Of a DNA stretch of 64,000 nt, positions 42,294 to 51,272 are shown piece by piece. Positions within the stretch are counted from its first letter, which is position 1, and the number at the start of each line of letters is the position of its first letter. Both the position numbers and the translations under genes were made by a program. The stretch is from an uncultured bacterium. Its GTDB lineage: Bacteria; Pseudomonadota; Alphaproteobacteria; Sphingomonadales; Sphingomonadaceae. Where the stretch lies: the NCBI GenBank assembly GCA_942636505.2, contig CALOGB020000021.1, forward strand, positions 1 through 64,000, given 5' to 3'. The notes beneath the pieces are model-generated. The model was given only the letters and a program-made list of their open reading frames with translations, did no database searches and was not told the origin of the DNA.

Positions 42294-43775
42294 ATGACCG
42301 AACATGTCGACGTGATCGTGGTGGGCGCCGGCATTTCCGGGATCGGTACCGGCTATCATCTCCAGACGCGCTGCCCCGACCGCAGCTACATGATCCTCGA
42401 GGGCCGGCAGTCGATGGGCGGGACGTGGGACCTGTTCCGCTATCCCGGCATCCGCTCCGACTCGGACATGCACACGCTGGGATTCGTCTTCCACCCCTGG
42501 ACGGCGGCCAAGTCGATCGCCGACGGCCCCTCGATCCGCGCCTATGTCGAGGAAACGGCGCAAGCGTACGGGATCGACCGCAAGATCCGCTACGGCCATC
42601 ACGTCAAGTCGGCCGCGTGGTCGACCGAGGACGCACGCTGGACCGTCGAGGCGACCGGCCCCGATGGTCCGGTAACACTGACCTGCAACTTCCTTTCGAT
42701 GTGCGCGGGCTATTACAATTACGCCAAGGCCTATTCCCCCGAGTTCGAGGGGGCGGAGAGCTTCGCCGGGCAAATCGTCCACCCGCAATTCTGGCCCGAG
42801 GATCTCGACTATAGCGGCAAGCGAGTCGTCGTGATCGGCAGCGGCGCGACAGCTGTGACGCTGGTGCCGACGATGGCGAAGACCGCGGCGCACGTGACGA
42901 TGCTCCAGCGTTCGCCTACCTACATCGTCGCGCGGCCCGGTGAGGACGGCGTGGCGAACTGGTTGCGTGGCAAGCTGCCGGCGAAGGCCGCCTACGGCAT
43001 CACGCGGTGGAAGAACGTGCTGATGGGGATGTTCTTCTACCGGATGGCCCGCAAGAAGCCCGCGGTCGTCAAGGAACGGATGATCGGCATGGTCCGCGAT
43101 CACCTCGGCCCCGACTATGACGTCGCGACGCACTTCACCCCGCGCTACAATCCTTGGGACCAGCGCGTCTGCCTAGTGCCGGACGGCGATCTGTTCACGG
43201 CGATCAACGCCGGCACCGCCTCGATCGTCACCGACACGATCGCGCGGATCACGCCCGACGGCATCCACCTCGATTCGGGCAAGGACCTGCCCGCCGACGT
43301 GATCGTCACCGCGACGGGACTCGAACTGCAGTTGATGAGCGGCGTCGCGTTCAGCCTGAACGGCAAGCCGATCGAACTCGCCGGGCGGCTCCAGTACAAG
43401 GGGATGATGTTCGACGGCGTGCCGAACCTGTCCTCGACCTTCGGCTACACCAATGCGTCGTGGACGCTGAAGGCGGACCTGACCGCGATCTATATGTGCA
43501 GGCTATTGAACACGATGAAGAGGCGCGGCCTGCGCCAAGCGACGCCGTTCAATGACGATCCAACCATGAAGAGCGAGTCGTTCCTCGATTTCACATCGGG
43601 GTACGTGCAGCGCGCCGCTGCGGCTTTACCGACGCAGGGAGAGCGCAAGCCGTGGAAGTTGAACCAGAATTACGCCCTGGACGTGCTTGCGCTCAAGTTC
43701 GGCTCGATCGATGATGCGATGCGGTTCTCGAACCCGGTGCAGGCTCGTGCGCGGCGCGAGGACGTTAACGCCTAA
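42294..43775 (+). CDS. Flavin-containing / Baeyer-Villiger-type monooxygenase
   Basis: A 493-residue NADPH- and FAD-dependent monooxygenase. The first Rossmann motif VVGAGISGIGTG binds FAD. GTWDLFRYPGIRSDSDMHT is the flavin-monooxygenase signature region. The NADP motif VVIGSGATAVTLVP lies near residues 180-193, and ATGLELQ is the later ATG motif. Members oxidise ketones or soft heteroatoms; the substrate is unknown. It is followed by a hairpin and then a non-coding stretch. Confidence 0.9.
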   Translation: MTEHVDVIVVGAGISGIGTGYHLQTRCPDRSYMILEGRQSMGGTWDLFRYPGIRSDSDMHTLGFVFHPWTAAKSIADGPSIRAYVEETAQAYGIDRKIRYGHHVKSAAWSTEDARWTVEATGPDGPVTLTCNFLSMCAGYYNYAKAYSPEFEGAESFAGQIVHPQFWPEDLDYSGKRVVVIGSGATAVTLVPTMAKTAAHVTMLQRSPTYIVARPGEDGVANWLRGKLPAKAAYGITRWKNVLMGMFFYRMARKKPAVVKERMIGMVRDHLGPDYDVATHFTPRYNPWDQRVCLVPDGDLFTAINAGTASIVTDTIARITPDGIHLDSGKDLPADVIVTATGLELQLMSGVAFSLNGKPIELAGRLQYKGMMFDGVPNLSSTFGYTNASWTLKADLTAIYMCRLLNTMKRRGLRQATPFNDDPTMKSESFLDFTSGYVQRAAAALPTQGERKPWKLNQNYALDVLALKFGSIDDAMRFSNPVQARARREDVNA

Positions 43776-43791
43776 GGGTACCGTTTTGAGT

Positions 43792-43808
43792 CCCGACTAG
43801 CAGTCGGG
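43792..43808 (+). terminator. Hairpin after the monooxygenase gene
   Basis: CCCGACT (43792-43798) and AGTCGGG (43802-43808) form a tight stem with a 3-nt loop, 16 nt after the stop codon. No T-run follows, so intrinsic termination is uncertain. Confidence 0.5.
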
Positions 43809-44008
43809 GCATCCAGAATCGGCGCGGGGTTTGCCTAAGCAGGTTCACGCTTCGCCGATGAGAAGACTATAAAGCAAAATCAGCGCGTAGCGGGCGGGCA
43901 GTTGCGCCGAAGTGCCTCGGTCCAGACAGCAGCCACTTTAAAGTGTCGGCCCGAACACCGAGGCGCGCCCTTATTCGACGCCTCCGCAATGTTCGAGCCG
44001 ACCGGCAT

Positions 44009-44062
44009 TCACCAGGGGCGAATGCCTTCGCCGTAAACGAGCGCGATAATGAGCTTCAGCAT
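44009..44062 (-). CDS. Possible 17-residue micro-ORF
   Basis: ATG to TGA encodes MLKLIIALVYGEGIRPW, with AGGGAG about 6 nt upstream of the ATG. A hydrophobic start and aromatic end could suit a leader or small membrane peptide. No gene follows on this strand, so a leader-peptide role is not supported. It could be chance. Confidence 0.25.
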   Translation of the reverse strand: MLKLIIALVYGEGIRPW

Positions 44063-44110
44063 GTTTTGCTCCCTAATTGGCACCGAGAAGGTGCCGGTCC
44101 CGAATATCGG

Positions 44111-44125
44111 TTAATGAAGCGTTAA
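44111..44125 (+). promoter_or_regulatory. CtrA-like binding site upstream of the EAL gene
   Basis: TTAA-N7-TTAA (spacer TGAAGCG), a perfect match to the core CtrA consensus, 95 nt upstream of the EAL start. A further TTAACCAT half-site lies at about 44146-44153. Control by CtrA is inferred from the motif and from family knowledge. Confidence 0.5.
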
Positions 44126-44220
44126 ACAATAACATTTGTAATTTGTTAACCATCTTCTTGGCGTCCGGGCGTGCTAAGTGCTTAAGGGTATATTTATGCG
44201 TCCGAGCTATTCGGGTTGGG

Positions 44221-45573
44221 ATGAACCACATTCCGCACGGTCAGGTCGAAGGCAGCCCGCATTTAGGGGGCATTCGCCTGTTGGACGCCGACCTGTCGAT
44301 AAAGCGCACGCGGGATGCGATATGCCAGGCTTCACAAGGTTCTTGGCGGTTTCTCGTGCTTGCCGAGGTTGCGAATTTTGCGGTGTTGCGGCGTCATCTC
44401 GGACGATCGAGGGCGGACACCGTGATAGTCGATGTCGCGGCGCGGATCGCCGATACGCTGCCCGACGCCAGGGTCATGGTCGCGGGACGCGACACGGCGG
44501 AAATCGTCTTCGAGAGCGAGGCACGGCTAGCCTTGGACGTTGCGATCGCCGCGCTGGAAATCGCGTTCGAGGACCCGTTCGATATCGACGGTGAGTCGTA
44601 TGTGATCCATATCCAGTTGGGGGCTGCCGCCGCTTCGGCGCATCGCGACGAGGTCTTGCTCATAGAAGAGGCCGAGCACGCGTTGCGCGAAGCCCGGGCC
44701 GAACGAATCACGATCGCGCGGGACGTGACTGGCAACCCGGCGGCAATGGATCGTGCCGAGCTATCGCTGGACCTCACGCGTGCGATCGAAAAGGAGGAAC
44801 TGTTCCTCCAATACCAGCCAAAGGTTCATCTCCGTCGCCAGGAGGTCACGAGCGTCGAGGCGTTGGTCCGCTGGAACCACCCGACACGCGGGCTCGTGCT
44901 GCCCAACGACTTCATTCCTCTGGCCGAGGAGTCGCGGGATATCGTCGCACTCACGTTGTGGACGATCCGCCGTTCGATTGCCGATCAGAAGGCACTGGCT
45001 GCCAGTGGTCACGACCTGCGGATTTTCATCAACATCGCGGGGGCATTGCTCGCCGACAAGCGCTTCGTTCGTCGCGCCTGCGAGTTGGTGCAAGCGAGCG
45101 GGGCGCAACTCGGGTTTGAGATCACGGAGACGTCGGTCATCCGTGACCCGGAAAGCGCAATCGCGAACCTCAAGATATTCGCGGATATCGGGATCGTCAT
45201 CGCGATCGACGATTACGGCGCCGGCTTGTCGTCGCTAGCGTATTTGAAGCAGTTGCCGGCGCGCGAACTGAAGATCGACAAGCTTTTCGTGACGCAGCTC
45301 ACGAGTTCGAATCGCGACCCGCTGATCGTCCGCTCGACGATCGACCTCGCGCACGCGCTCGAGATGGAGGTGGTCGCAGAGGGTGTCGAGACCCAGGCGG
45401 CGATGGCACTGTTGTCGGTGATGGGCTGCGACATGATCCAGGGCTTCCTCATTAGCCGACCGATCAACCTCGATGCGCTGATCCACTTTCTCGATGATGG
45501 AAAGTATCAGGCTTTGGCAGCCGATATGCGCGCGCCGTTCAATCGGCTCGCGACCGTCTGGAAGCGCGCCTGA
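44221..45573 (+). CDS. EAL-domain cyclic-di-GMP phosphodiesterase with degenerate GGDEF region
   Basis: A 450-residue soluble protein. The N-terminal 170 residues resemble a worn-out GGDEF domain: GRDTAEIVFE occupies the signature position, so cyclase activity is not expected. The EAL domain (about 190-430) has LQYQPKVHLRRQ, VEALVRWNHP, ITETSVIRD, IDDYGAGLSSLAYLK, LKIDKLFV and VVAEGVETQ, so most metal and substrate residues are retained and c-di-GMP hydrolysis is plausible. It lies 5 nt upstream of a histidine kinase and behind a CtrA-like site. Confidence 0.88.
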   Translation: MNHIPHGQVEGSPHLGGIRLLDADLSIKRTRDAICQASQGSWRFLVLAEVANFAVLRRHLGRSRADTVIVDVAARIADTLPDARVMVAGRDTAEIVFESEARLALDVAIAALEIAFEDPFDIDGESYVIHIQLGAAAASAHRDEVLLIEEAEHALREARAERITIARDVTGNPAAMDRAELSLDLTRAIEKEELFLQYQPKVHLRRQEVTSVEALVRWNHPTRGLVLPNDFIPLAEESRDIVALTLWTIRRSIADQKALAASGHDLRIFINIAGALLADKRFVRRACELVQASGAQLGFEITETSVIRDPESAIANLKIFADIGIVIAIDDYGAGLSSLAYLKQLPARELKIDKLFVTQLTSSNRDPLIVRSTIDLAHALEMEVVAEGVETQAAMALLSVMGCDMIQGFLISRPINLDALIHFLDDGKYQALAADMRAPFNRLATVWKRA

Positions 45574-45578
45574 TCGCA

Positions 45579-48053
45579 ATGGCGCAGCGCTGGATCGTAG
45601 CGGCCGCCGCCGTAGCCCTGACGTTCATCGGCCATGCCGTGTCCGCGCAACCGGCTATCGTCCAGGCAGAGGACGTTGCTGCCGACCGATACGAGACGAC
45701 GGTTGCGGATGCCAATGCGACGATGCTGGTCGATCCGGCCAAGGCGTTGCCCAAAGCGATCGTCGCCGAACGCCTTGGTGCACAAATCGCCGACGAGAAA
45801 GCTCGCGGCATCGCGATCGCCACCGCACAATGGCTCCAAGGCGAGGCGTATCTCCGGATCAATACCCCCGACAAGGCGGATGTGCTTATTCGGGGGGCCC
45901 TTGCGGCCGTGAAACGGTATCAGCCAAAGTCGAAGCTTCATGCCGACCTGCTCATATCAATGGGGTGGCTCGACAGCTATCAGGGCCATGTCGGCAATGC
46001 GCTGATCGACTATCAACTGGCATTCGGTATCTACCGAAAGCTAGGCGATGCCCGGGGGCAGTCGCGCGCGCTGGTCTTTATCGCGTTGCTCTACACGCAG
46101 GCTAAGGACCCCGAGACGTCCGATCGCTATTATCAGCAGGCGCTCGATATCTATCGGGGGGACGTGAATATCGCCGTCTCCGTTTACAACAACCGTGCCT
46201 TGGTGTTCGCCGAGGACAAACAATACAAGAAGGCCGCGGAGCAGTTCAAGAACGCGCTCGATCTCGCGAAGCAGCTTAACAGCAGGAACCTGCTCGAGCT
46301 GATCTATATGAACATCGCGCGCGTGCAGCTCGAACTTGGCAACCTGACGCTTGCGGACCGGGCTATCGCGAACGGGCGGGCGATGGCCGATCCCAGTGAC
46401 CCGAGTCTCGCGGGGCGCCTGACGGCAACGGCAGCCCAGGCGGCGTTGCAACACGGCGACCTGCCGCGCGCTAATCGATTGATCGAAAGCGCGCTGGTCG
46501 GGATCGATCCGAAAACCACGGGCATTTCGTACCGCGATTTTCATCAGACCGCGTACAATGTCTTCGCGGCAACGGGCGACACCACTTCGGCGCTGGTGCA
46601 TCTGCAAGCTCTTAAGCGCCTTGACGACGCGGGCACCAAGCTCGCCACCGACACGAAGACCGCGCTGATGGCAGCGCGGTTCGACTTCGCCAATCAGGAG
46701 TTGAGGATCAGCCAGCTCAAGGCCAGCGAATTGCAGCGCAGTATCGCGTTCGAGCGCACGCAGGCGCGGACCCAGCGGAATATTTTCATCGCGACGGGCA
46801 CGGCGGTCGCGGTCGTCATCGTGTTGCTGGCGATCGGCTTGGTGACGATCCGCCGCAGCCGGGATCAGGTCCGCGCCGCGAACGACGATCTCGCGGTGAC
46901 GAACAGCGCGTTGAGCAAGGCGCTGGCCGCCAAGACCGAGTTCCTTGCCACGACCAGTCATGAAATCCGGACGCCGCTTAACGGTATCCTGGGCATGACT
47001 CAGGTGATGCTGGCGGACCCGAAGCTTCCGGCGGACATGCGCGATCGGCTTGGGGTGGTGCATGGCGCCGGGATCACGATGCGTGCGCTCGTCAATGACA
47101 TCCTGGACATCGCCAAGATGGAAACCGGCAACCTAACGATCGAGGCCGCGGCGTTCGACGTCTGCGCGACGGTGAGGGACGCGGCGCGGATGTGGGAGGA
47201 ACAGGCGCGTGCGAAAGGCTTGTCGTTCACCGTCGATGTCGGTGGTTGCCCCGCAATGATCATGGGCGACGCCGCGCGGGTCCGACAGATCGTGTTCAAC
47301 CTCCTGTCGAACGCGCTTAAGTTCACCAAGACGGGCCATGTCGCACTGAGCATCCAGGTCGGCGACGACGACCGACTGCGCGTTACCGTCACCGATTCCG
47401 GCATCGGTATTCCCGCCGACAAGATCGAGGAGATCTTCGAATCGTTTCGTCAAGCCGATGCCGGGACGACCCGACAGTTCGGTGGTACTGGTTTGGGACT
47501 GTCGATCTGTCGCAATCTGGCGCGTGCCATGGGCGGTGACGTGTCCGTCAGCAGCACCGTGGGGCAGGGGGCGACCTTCACGCTCGTCCTGCCGCTGGTC
47601 CGGGCCGACACGGAGGCGGTCGAGATCGTCGAAACGGAGATGCGACCGGGCACGCTGATCGTCGATCGCAACCCGATCACGCGCAGCATGTTCAAGACCT
47701 TGCTCGCGCCTTACGGCGGCCCGATCGCGTTCGCAGCGTCGGTCGACGAAGCGGTCATACGTCTTGCCGATGGGGACGTCGCGCGCGTGCTGATCGACGA
47801 TGCGACGGTGCGTGCAAGCGACGACGCGCTGGACGGACTGTCGCAGATTGCCAAGGCGGCGCATATCTCGGGTGCCGAGACGACGTTGTTGTGGCCTGTC
47901 GCCGCAGAGAAGGAGCGCGAGGAACTGCTGCGTACGGGGATCACGCGGGTCGTTGCGAAGCCGGTGAGCGGGGGTGCGCTGATTGCGATGATGTTCGATG
48001 GATCGGTATCTGCCAACGGCGTGAATCCGGACCTTGTATCGCATGCTGCATGA
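45579..48053 (+). CDS. TPR-containing sensor histidine kinase with degenerate receiver
   Basis: An 824-residue membrane kinase. A signal peptide (about 1-23) is followed by a periplasmic TPR array (about 80-350) with motifs such as ALVFIALLYTQAKDPETSDRY, then a transmembrane helix (about 400-425, IATGTAVAVVIVLLAIGLVT). The HisKA box has phospho-His461 in TSHEIRTPLNGIL. The ATPase domain has NLLSNALKF, VTDSGIGIP and FGGTGLGLSIC. The C-terminal 140 residues look like a receiver, with VDRNPITRSMFKT and VVAKPVSGG but weak phospho-acceptor context. It may signal to the receiver encoded next. Confidence 0.88.
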   Translation: MAQRWIVAAAAVALTFIGHAVSAQPAIVQAEDVAADRYETTVADANATMLVDPAKALPKAIVAERLGAQIADEKARGIAIATAQWLQGEAYLRINTPDKADVLIRGALAAVKRYQPKSKLHADLLISMGWLDSYQGHVGNALIDYQLAFGIYRKLGDARGQSRALVFIALLYTQAKDPETSDRYYQQALDIYRGDVNIAVSVYNNRALVFAEDKQYKKAAEQFKNALDLAKQLNSRNLLELIYMNIARVQLELGNLTLADRAIANGRAMADPSDPSLAGRLTATAAQAALQHGDLPRANRLIESALVGIDPKTTGISYRDFHQTAYNVFAATGDTTSALVHLQALKRLDDAGTKLATDTKTALMAARFDFANQELRISQLKASELQRSIAFERTQARTQRNIFIATGTAVAVVIVLLAIGLVTIRRSRDQVRAANDDLAVTNSALSKALAAKTEFLATTSHEIRTPLNGILGMTQVMLADPKLPADMRDRLGVVHGAGITMRALVNDILDIAKMETGNLTIEAAAFDVCATVRDAARMWEEQARAKGLSFTVDVGGCPAMIMGDAARVRQIVFNLLSNALKFTKTGHVALSIQVGDDDRLRVTVTDSGIGIPADKIEEIFESFRQADAGTTRQFGGTGLGLSICRNLARAMGGDVSVSSTVGQGATFTLVLPLVRADTEAVEIVETEMRPGTLIVDRNPITRSMFKTLLAPYGGPIAFAASVDEAVIRLADGDVARVLIDDATVRASDDALDGLSQIAKAAHISGAETTLLWPVAAEKEREELLRTGITRVVAKPVSGGALIAMMFDGSVSANGVNPDLVSHAA

Positions 48054-48117
48054 GGCGTAGAGGCGGCCATATGGCCACGATATATCCTCCTTTGATCTAT
48101 GTTAAGTGGGGGTTGCG

Positions 48118-48510
48118 GTGAACGTTTTGTTCATCGAGGACGACCGGATGAACCGTCGTGTCGTCAAGGATATGCTCGACGTTGCTGGCGTATCGATGGT
48201 CGAGGCGGAGAGTGCGGAACGTGGTCTAGAGATCCTCGATGAACAGGAGTTCGCGATGATCCTCGTCGATCTGCGGATGCCGGGAATGGATGGTATCACC
48301 GCGATCGAACATATTCGTGCCCGGCAGGACGCCAAAGCCAAGGTGCCGATCATCGTCGTGACCGCTGATATCGCGCCAGATCTGCGAGAGCGCTGTCTGA
48401 CGGCGGGTGCAGACGACGTTATTTTCAAACCGGTCGCGATGGATTCGCTGTTCGACGCGATGGGTATGATCCTGGCACGGGGCGCCGACGGCGACGGCCT
48501 GATCGTCTAG
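48118..48510 (+). CDS. Stand-alone response regulator receiver
   Basis: A 130-residue receiver domain with acidic E7-D8-D9, phospho-acceptor D51 in LVDLRMPGMDG, the Thr in VVTADIA and Lys in IFKPVAMDS. There is no output domain, so it probably acts by binding a partner or by passing phosphate on. GTG 48118 (MNVLFIEDD) was chosen; an in-frame GTG at 48106 adds four residues. It lies 64 nt after the TPR kinase, and its stop overlaps that of the convergent methyltransferase (CTAG). Confidence 0.88.
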   Translation: MNVLFIEDDRMNRRVVKDMLDVAGVSMVEAESAERGLEILDEQEFAMILVDLRMPGMDGITAIEHIRARQDAKAKVPIIVVTADIAPDLRERCLTAGADDVIFKPVAMDSLFDAMGMILARGADGDGLIV

Positions 48511-49376
48511 GCGTCGCTCTGATCGTGGCGCCCTAGCGCCGCGCCGAGCGATGCAGTCGCGCTGCCGCGTCTCGATGGCTTGGGCTGAGACGGGTCTGGC
48601 GACCAGCCTGTCAGGAAGACGATCTGGAATGTCTCGTGGGTCCGGCCACGATCGTCGGATGCGCTAGCGAAAGCCGCAGCGGTCCGTCCCACCGTCGCTG
48701 ACACGAGAGGCTGGCGCTGGGCCAGGATGTTACCCGCCCCCATTCCGCGCAGATCACCGAACAGCCGGCCGAGATCGCGGTAGCCGACGTCGAGCGTTTC
48801 CACATCGGCGACGGGCAAGGCGAACCCCGCCCGCATCAGCAGGTCGCCGGCGGATCGCACGTCGATCTGCGGATGGAGACGCGCGGCGGGCCGCTCGCTT
48901 TCCGCGGACCTCAGTGCGCTGCGAAGTGCCGGCAAACTTCCCGCACCGACGAACGCGCCGAGAAACAGGCCGTCGGGGCGGAGCACGCGGCGGATCAAGG
49001 CCAGCGCGCCGGGCAGGTCGTTGACCTGATCGAGTACGCCAGCGCTCACCACGAGATCGAACGAGGCATCGGCGAAGGGGAGGCGATCCTCGTCGGCCTG
49101 CACGCCATTCGATTTGGCGGCGAAGGCGAACCCCGCATCGCAGCGTGCCACTCGCGCACCCGGCGGCGGGGTGAAGGCGCCGTCGAAACAACCGAGATCG
49201 AGGATGTCGGCAAAGTCTCGCGTCACCGCATCCAGCCGTTCGGCGATTCCGTCGAGCATCGTGGCCCGCAGGAAGTCGTGCTCGGCATAGCCCGGCGCGG
49301 CGCGGTCCCGGCGGACACGGCGCACGGCGCGGTCGAAGATCTCGGGGGCGGAGTTTTCTGAAACGATATCGGACAC
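48507..49376 (-). CDS. SAM-dependent methyltransferase (BioC/NDUFAF5-like)
   Basis: A 289-residue class I methyltransferase. The start at GTG 49376 gives MSDIVSENSAPEIFDRAVRR, and the APEIFDRAVRRVRRDRA segment is typical of the NDUFAF5-like group. The SAM motif is ILDLGCFDGAF, followed by DEDRLPFADASFDLVVSAGVL. Mitochondrial relatives modify an arginine of complex I; the bacterial target is not known. It is divergent from comF, a common arrangement in sphingomonads. Confidence 0.85.
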   Translation of the reverse strand: MSDIVSENSAPEIFDRAVRRVRRDRAAPGYAEHDFLRATMLDGIAERLDAVTRDFADILDLGCFDGAFTPPPGARVARCDAGFAFAAKSNGVQADEDRLPFADASFDLVVSAGVLDQVNDLPGALALIRRVLRPDGLFLGAFVGAGSLPALRSALRSAESERPAARLHPQIDVRSAGDLLMRAGFALPVADVETLDVGYRDLGRLFGDLRGMGAGNILAQRQPLVSATVGRTAAAFASASDDRGRTHETFQIVFLTGWSPDPSQPKPSRRGSATASLGAALGRHDQSDA

Positions 49377-49424
49377 GTCTTCGCTTGTGCCGTGGTCGGT
49401 CGCCTCCGACAAGGGCAGGCACTC

Positions 49425-50159
49425 ATGGGGGCCTCGATGAAGATACTCGCCCCGTTCCGCTTCATCGCCGGGATCGCCTTGCCGCCGCGGTGCGCCGGTT
49501 GCGGCACCCCGGTTGCCGAGGATCACCGGTTCTGTGCGATCTGCTGGACCGGGTTGCGGTTCCTGGGGCCGCCCTGGTGCGCCGGCTGCAACCGACCCTT
49601 CGCGTTCGATCGCGGTGACGACGCACGGTGTGCGGCATGCCTCGCCGATCCGCCGCGTCATGCCGGCGTCCGTGCGGCCGTCGCGTACGGTCCGATCGCA
49701 CGGACGCTGGCGCTGCGCCTGAAATATGGCGGTCGTATCGCCTTTGCGGAGACCATGGCCCGACAGATGCGGCGCATGCTGCCGGACGAAGTCGACCTGC
49801 TGGTGCCGGTGCCGCTGCACCGCTGGCGAATATGGTCGCGTGGCTTCAACCAGGCGGCGCTGATCGCCGACGCCATCGCGAAGCTGTCGGGGGTAGGGCA
49901 CGATCGCACCGTCCTGACGCGGCCCCGGCGGACAACCCTGTTGCGCGGGCTCGGCGGACGACAGCGAGAAAAGGCGGTGTCGGGCGCGTTCGCGGTCCCC
50001 GCGCGCGATCGCGTGCGGGGCAAAGCGATCGTGCTGGTCGACGACGTCTACACCAGTGGCGCTACCGCTGAGGCGTGTACGCGAGCGTTGCTCAAGGCGG
50101 GCGCGCGATCGGTCGTGATCCTGTGCTGGGCACGGGTCTTGCCGGCGTCGGACGATTGA
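49425..50159 (+). CDS. comF: ComF family protein (phosphoribosyltransferase-type)
   Basis: A 244-residue protein. The N-terminal zinc-ribbon pairs are CAGC, CAIC, CAGC and CAAC. It continues with GPIARTLALRLKYGGR, LLVPVPLHRWRIWSRGFNQA and a PRPP-binding loop IVLVDDVYTSGAT. ComF supports uptake of single-stranded DNA in competent bacteria, and its phosphoribosyltransferase fold may have another role elsewhere. ATG 49425 is used; ATG 49437 (MKILAPFRF) is equally possible. Confidence 0.9.
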   Translation: MGASMKILAPFRFIAGIALPPRCAGCGTPVAEDHRFCAICWTGLRFLGPPWCAGCNRPFAFDRGDDARCAACLADPPRHAGVRAAVAYGPIARTLALRLKYGGRIAFAETMARQMRRMLPDEVDLLVPVPLHRWRIWSRGFNQAALIADAIAKLSGVGHDRTVLTRPRRTTLLRGLGGRQREKAVSGAFAVPARDRVRGKAIVLVDDVYTSGATAEACTRALLKAGARSVVILCWARVLPASDD

Positions 50160-50190
50160 CAACGGCAAACCGAGACCACATTTCCGCTGC

Positions 50191-50445
50191 ATGGCTAAAG
50201 TCGAAATCTACACCAAGGCGTTCTGTCCGTATTGCACGCGCGCGCTGAAGCTCCTCGCATTGAAGGGGGTCGAACCCGAGCAGTTCGACGTCACGATGGG
50301 TGGCCCGAAAAAGGCTGAGATGGTCGAGCGGTCGGGTGGTCGCATGACAATGCCGCAGGTCTTTATCGACGGAAAGCATATCGGCGGATCGGACGATCTG
50401 GCCGCGCTCGATGCGAAGGGCGGCCTCGACGCACTTCTCGCCTGA
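50191..50445 (+). CDS. grxC: Glutaredoxin 3
   Basis: An 84-residue dithiol glutaredoxin with active site CPYC in KAFCPYCTRAL, the cis-Pro TMPQVFIDG and the GSDDLAAL glutathione-binding segment. It reduces disulfides using glutathione. The stop overlaps the start of the next gene (TGATG), suggesting a grxC-nitrilase-DUF1178 unit. Confidence 0.95.
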   Translation: MAKVEIYTKAFCPYCTRALKLLALKGVEPEQFDVTMGGPKKAEMVERSGGRMTMPQVFIDGKHIGGSDDLAALDAKGGLDALLA

Positions 50446-51272
50446 TGGCGAAGATCGGCGTCCTCCAGATGACGAGCGGGATCGATCCCGCCGTCAACGC
50501 CGCGACGCTGGTCGAAGCGATCCGTGACGCGGGAAAGGCCGGCGCGGCGGTCCTGTTTACGCCTGAAATGTCCGGGCTGATCGATCGCGATCGGTCTCGT
50601 GGCGCGTCTTCCATTGTCGCCGAGGATACGGATCCGGTGCTCGCTGCCGTGCGTGCTGCGGCCGCCGATGCCGGTGTCTGGGTTCATCTGGGATCGCTTG
50701 CCGTGCGGCGGCCCGACGGCAAGTTCGCCAATCGCGGGTTCGTCATCGACGCGGCCGGGACGATCCGGGTGCGCTACGATAAGATCCACCTGTTCGACGT
50801 CGACCTCCCGACCGGCGAGAGCTGGCGTGAGTCCGCCGCCTACGCCGGTGGTGACGCGGCGATCGTCATCGATACGCCGGCAGGACGCCTCGGCCCGTCG
50901 ATCTGCTACGATGTACGGTTCGCGGACCTCTATCGTGCGCTCAGCGATGCAGGCGCGACGATCCTTTCGGTTCCGGCTGCCTTCACGCGTCCGACCGGCG
51001 CCGCGCACTGGCATATCCTGCTGCGCGCGCGGGCGATCGAGGCGGGCGCATTCGTCGTCGCAGCCGCGCAGACGGGCGTTCATGCGGACGGACGCGAGAC
51101 CTATGGTCACTCGCTGGTCGTCGATCCATGGGGTGACGTGATCCTCGACATGGGCGAGACGGCAGGGCTTGCCTTCGCCGAGATCGATCCCGCTCGCGTA
51201 GAGCAGGTCCGGTCGCGCATTCCGGTGATCGCCCATCGTCGCGCGATTCCCGCCGTTACCAGCCTGTCGTGA
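50445..51272 (+). CDS. Carbon-nitrogen hydrolase (Nit-type amidase)
   Basis: A 275-residue nitrilase-superfamily enzyme with the Glu-Lys-Cys triad E41 (FTPEMSG), K113 (RYDKIHLFD) and C154 (GPSICYDVRF). It resembles Nit1/Nit2 proteins that hydrolyse deaminated glutathione or omega-amides, and the location directly after a glutaredoxin gene fits the deaminated-glutathione repair role, though this is inference. The stop overlaps the GTG start of the DUF1178 gene. Confidence 0.9.
   Translation: MAKIGVLQMTSGIDPAVNAATLVEAIRDAGKAGAAVLFTPEMSGLIDRDRSRGASSIVAEDTDPVLAAVRAAAADAGVWVHLGSLAVRRPDGKFANRGFVIDAAGTIRVRYDKIHLFDVDLPTGESWRESAAYAGGDAAIVIDTPAGRLGPSICYDVRFADLYRALSDAGATILSVPAAFTRPTGAAHWHILLRARAIEAGAFVVAAAQTGVHADGRETYGHSLVVDPWGDVILDMGETAGLAFAEIDPARVEQVRSRIPVIAHRRAIPAVTSLS

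Larger units (their letters stand above)
43776..44220. other. Non-coding stretch between monooxygenase and EAL genes
   Basis: About 445 nt without a convincing standard-length gene. It holds the hairpin at 43792-43808, a possible 17-codon minus-strand ORF at 44009-44062, a small GGCACC/GGTGCC hairpin near 44079-44095, and a CtrA-like box at 44111-44125. The part next to the EAL gene is noticeably AT-rich, as expected for a promoter. Confidence 0.6.

Noticed and set aside
43943-44125. A 60-residue plus-strand ORF before the EAL gene
   Set aside because: Arg-rich shadow-like composition, no ribosome binding site, and it runs across the CtrA-like box.
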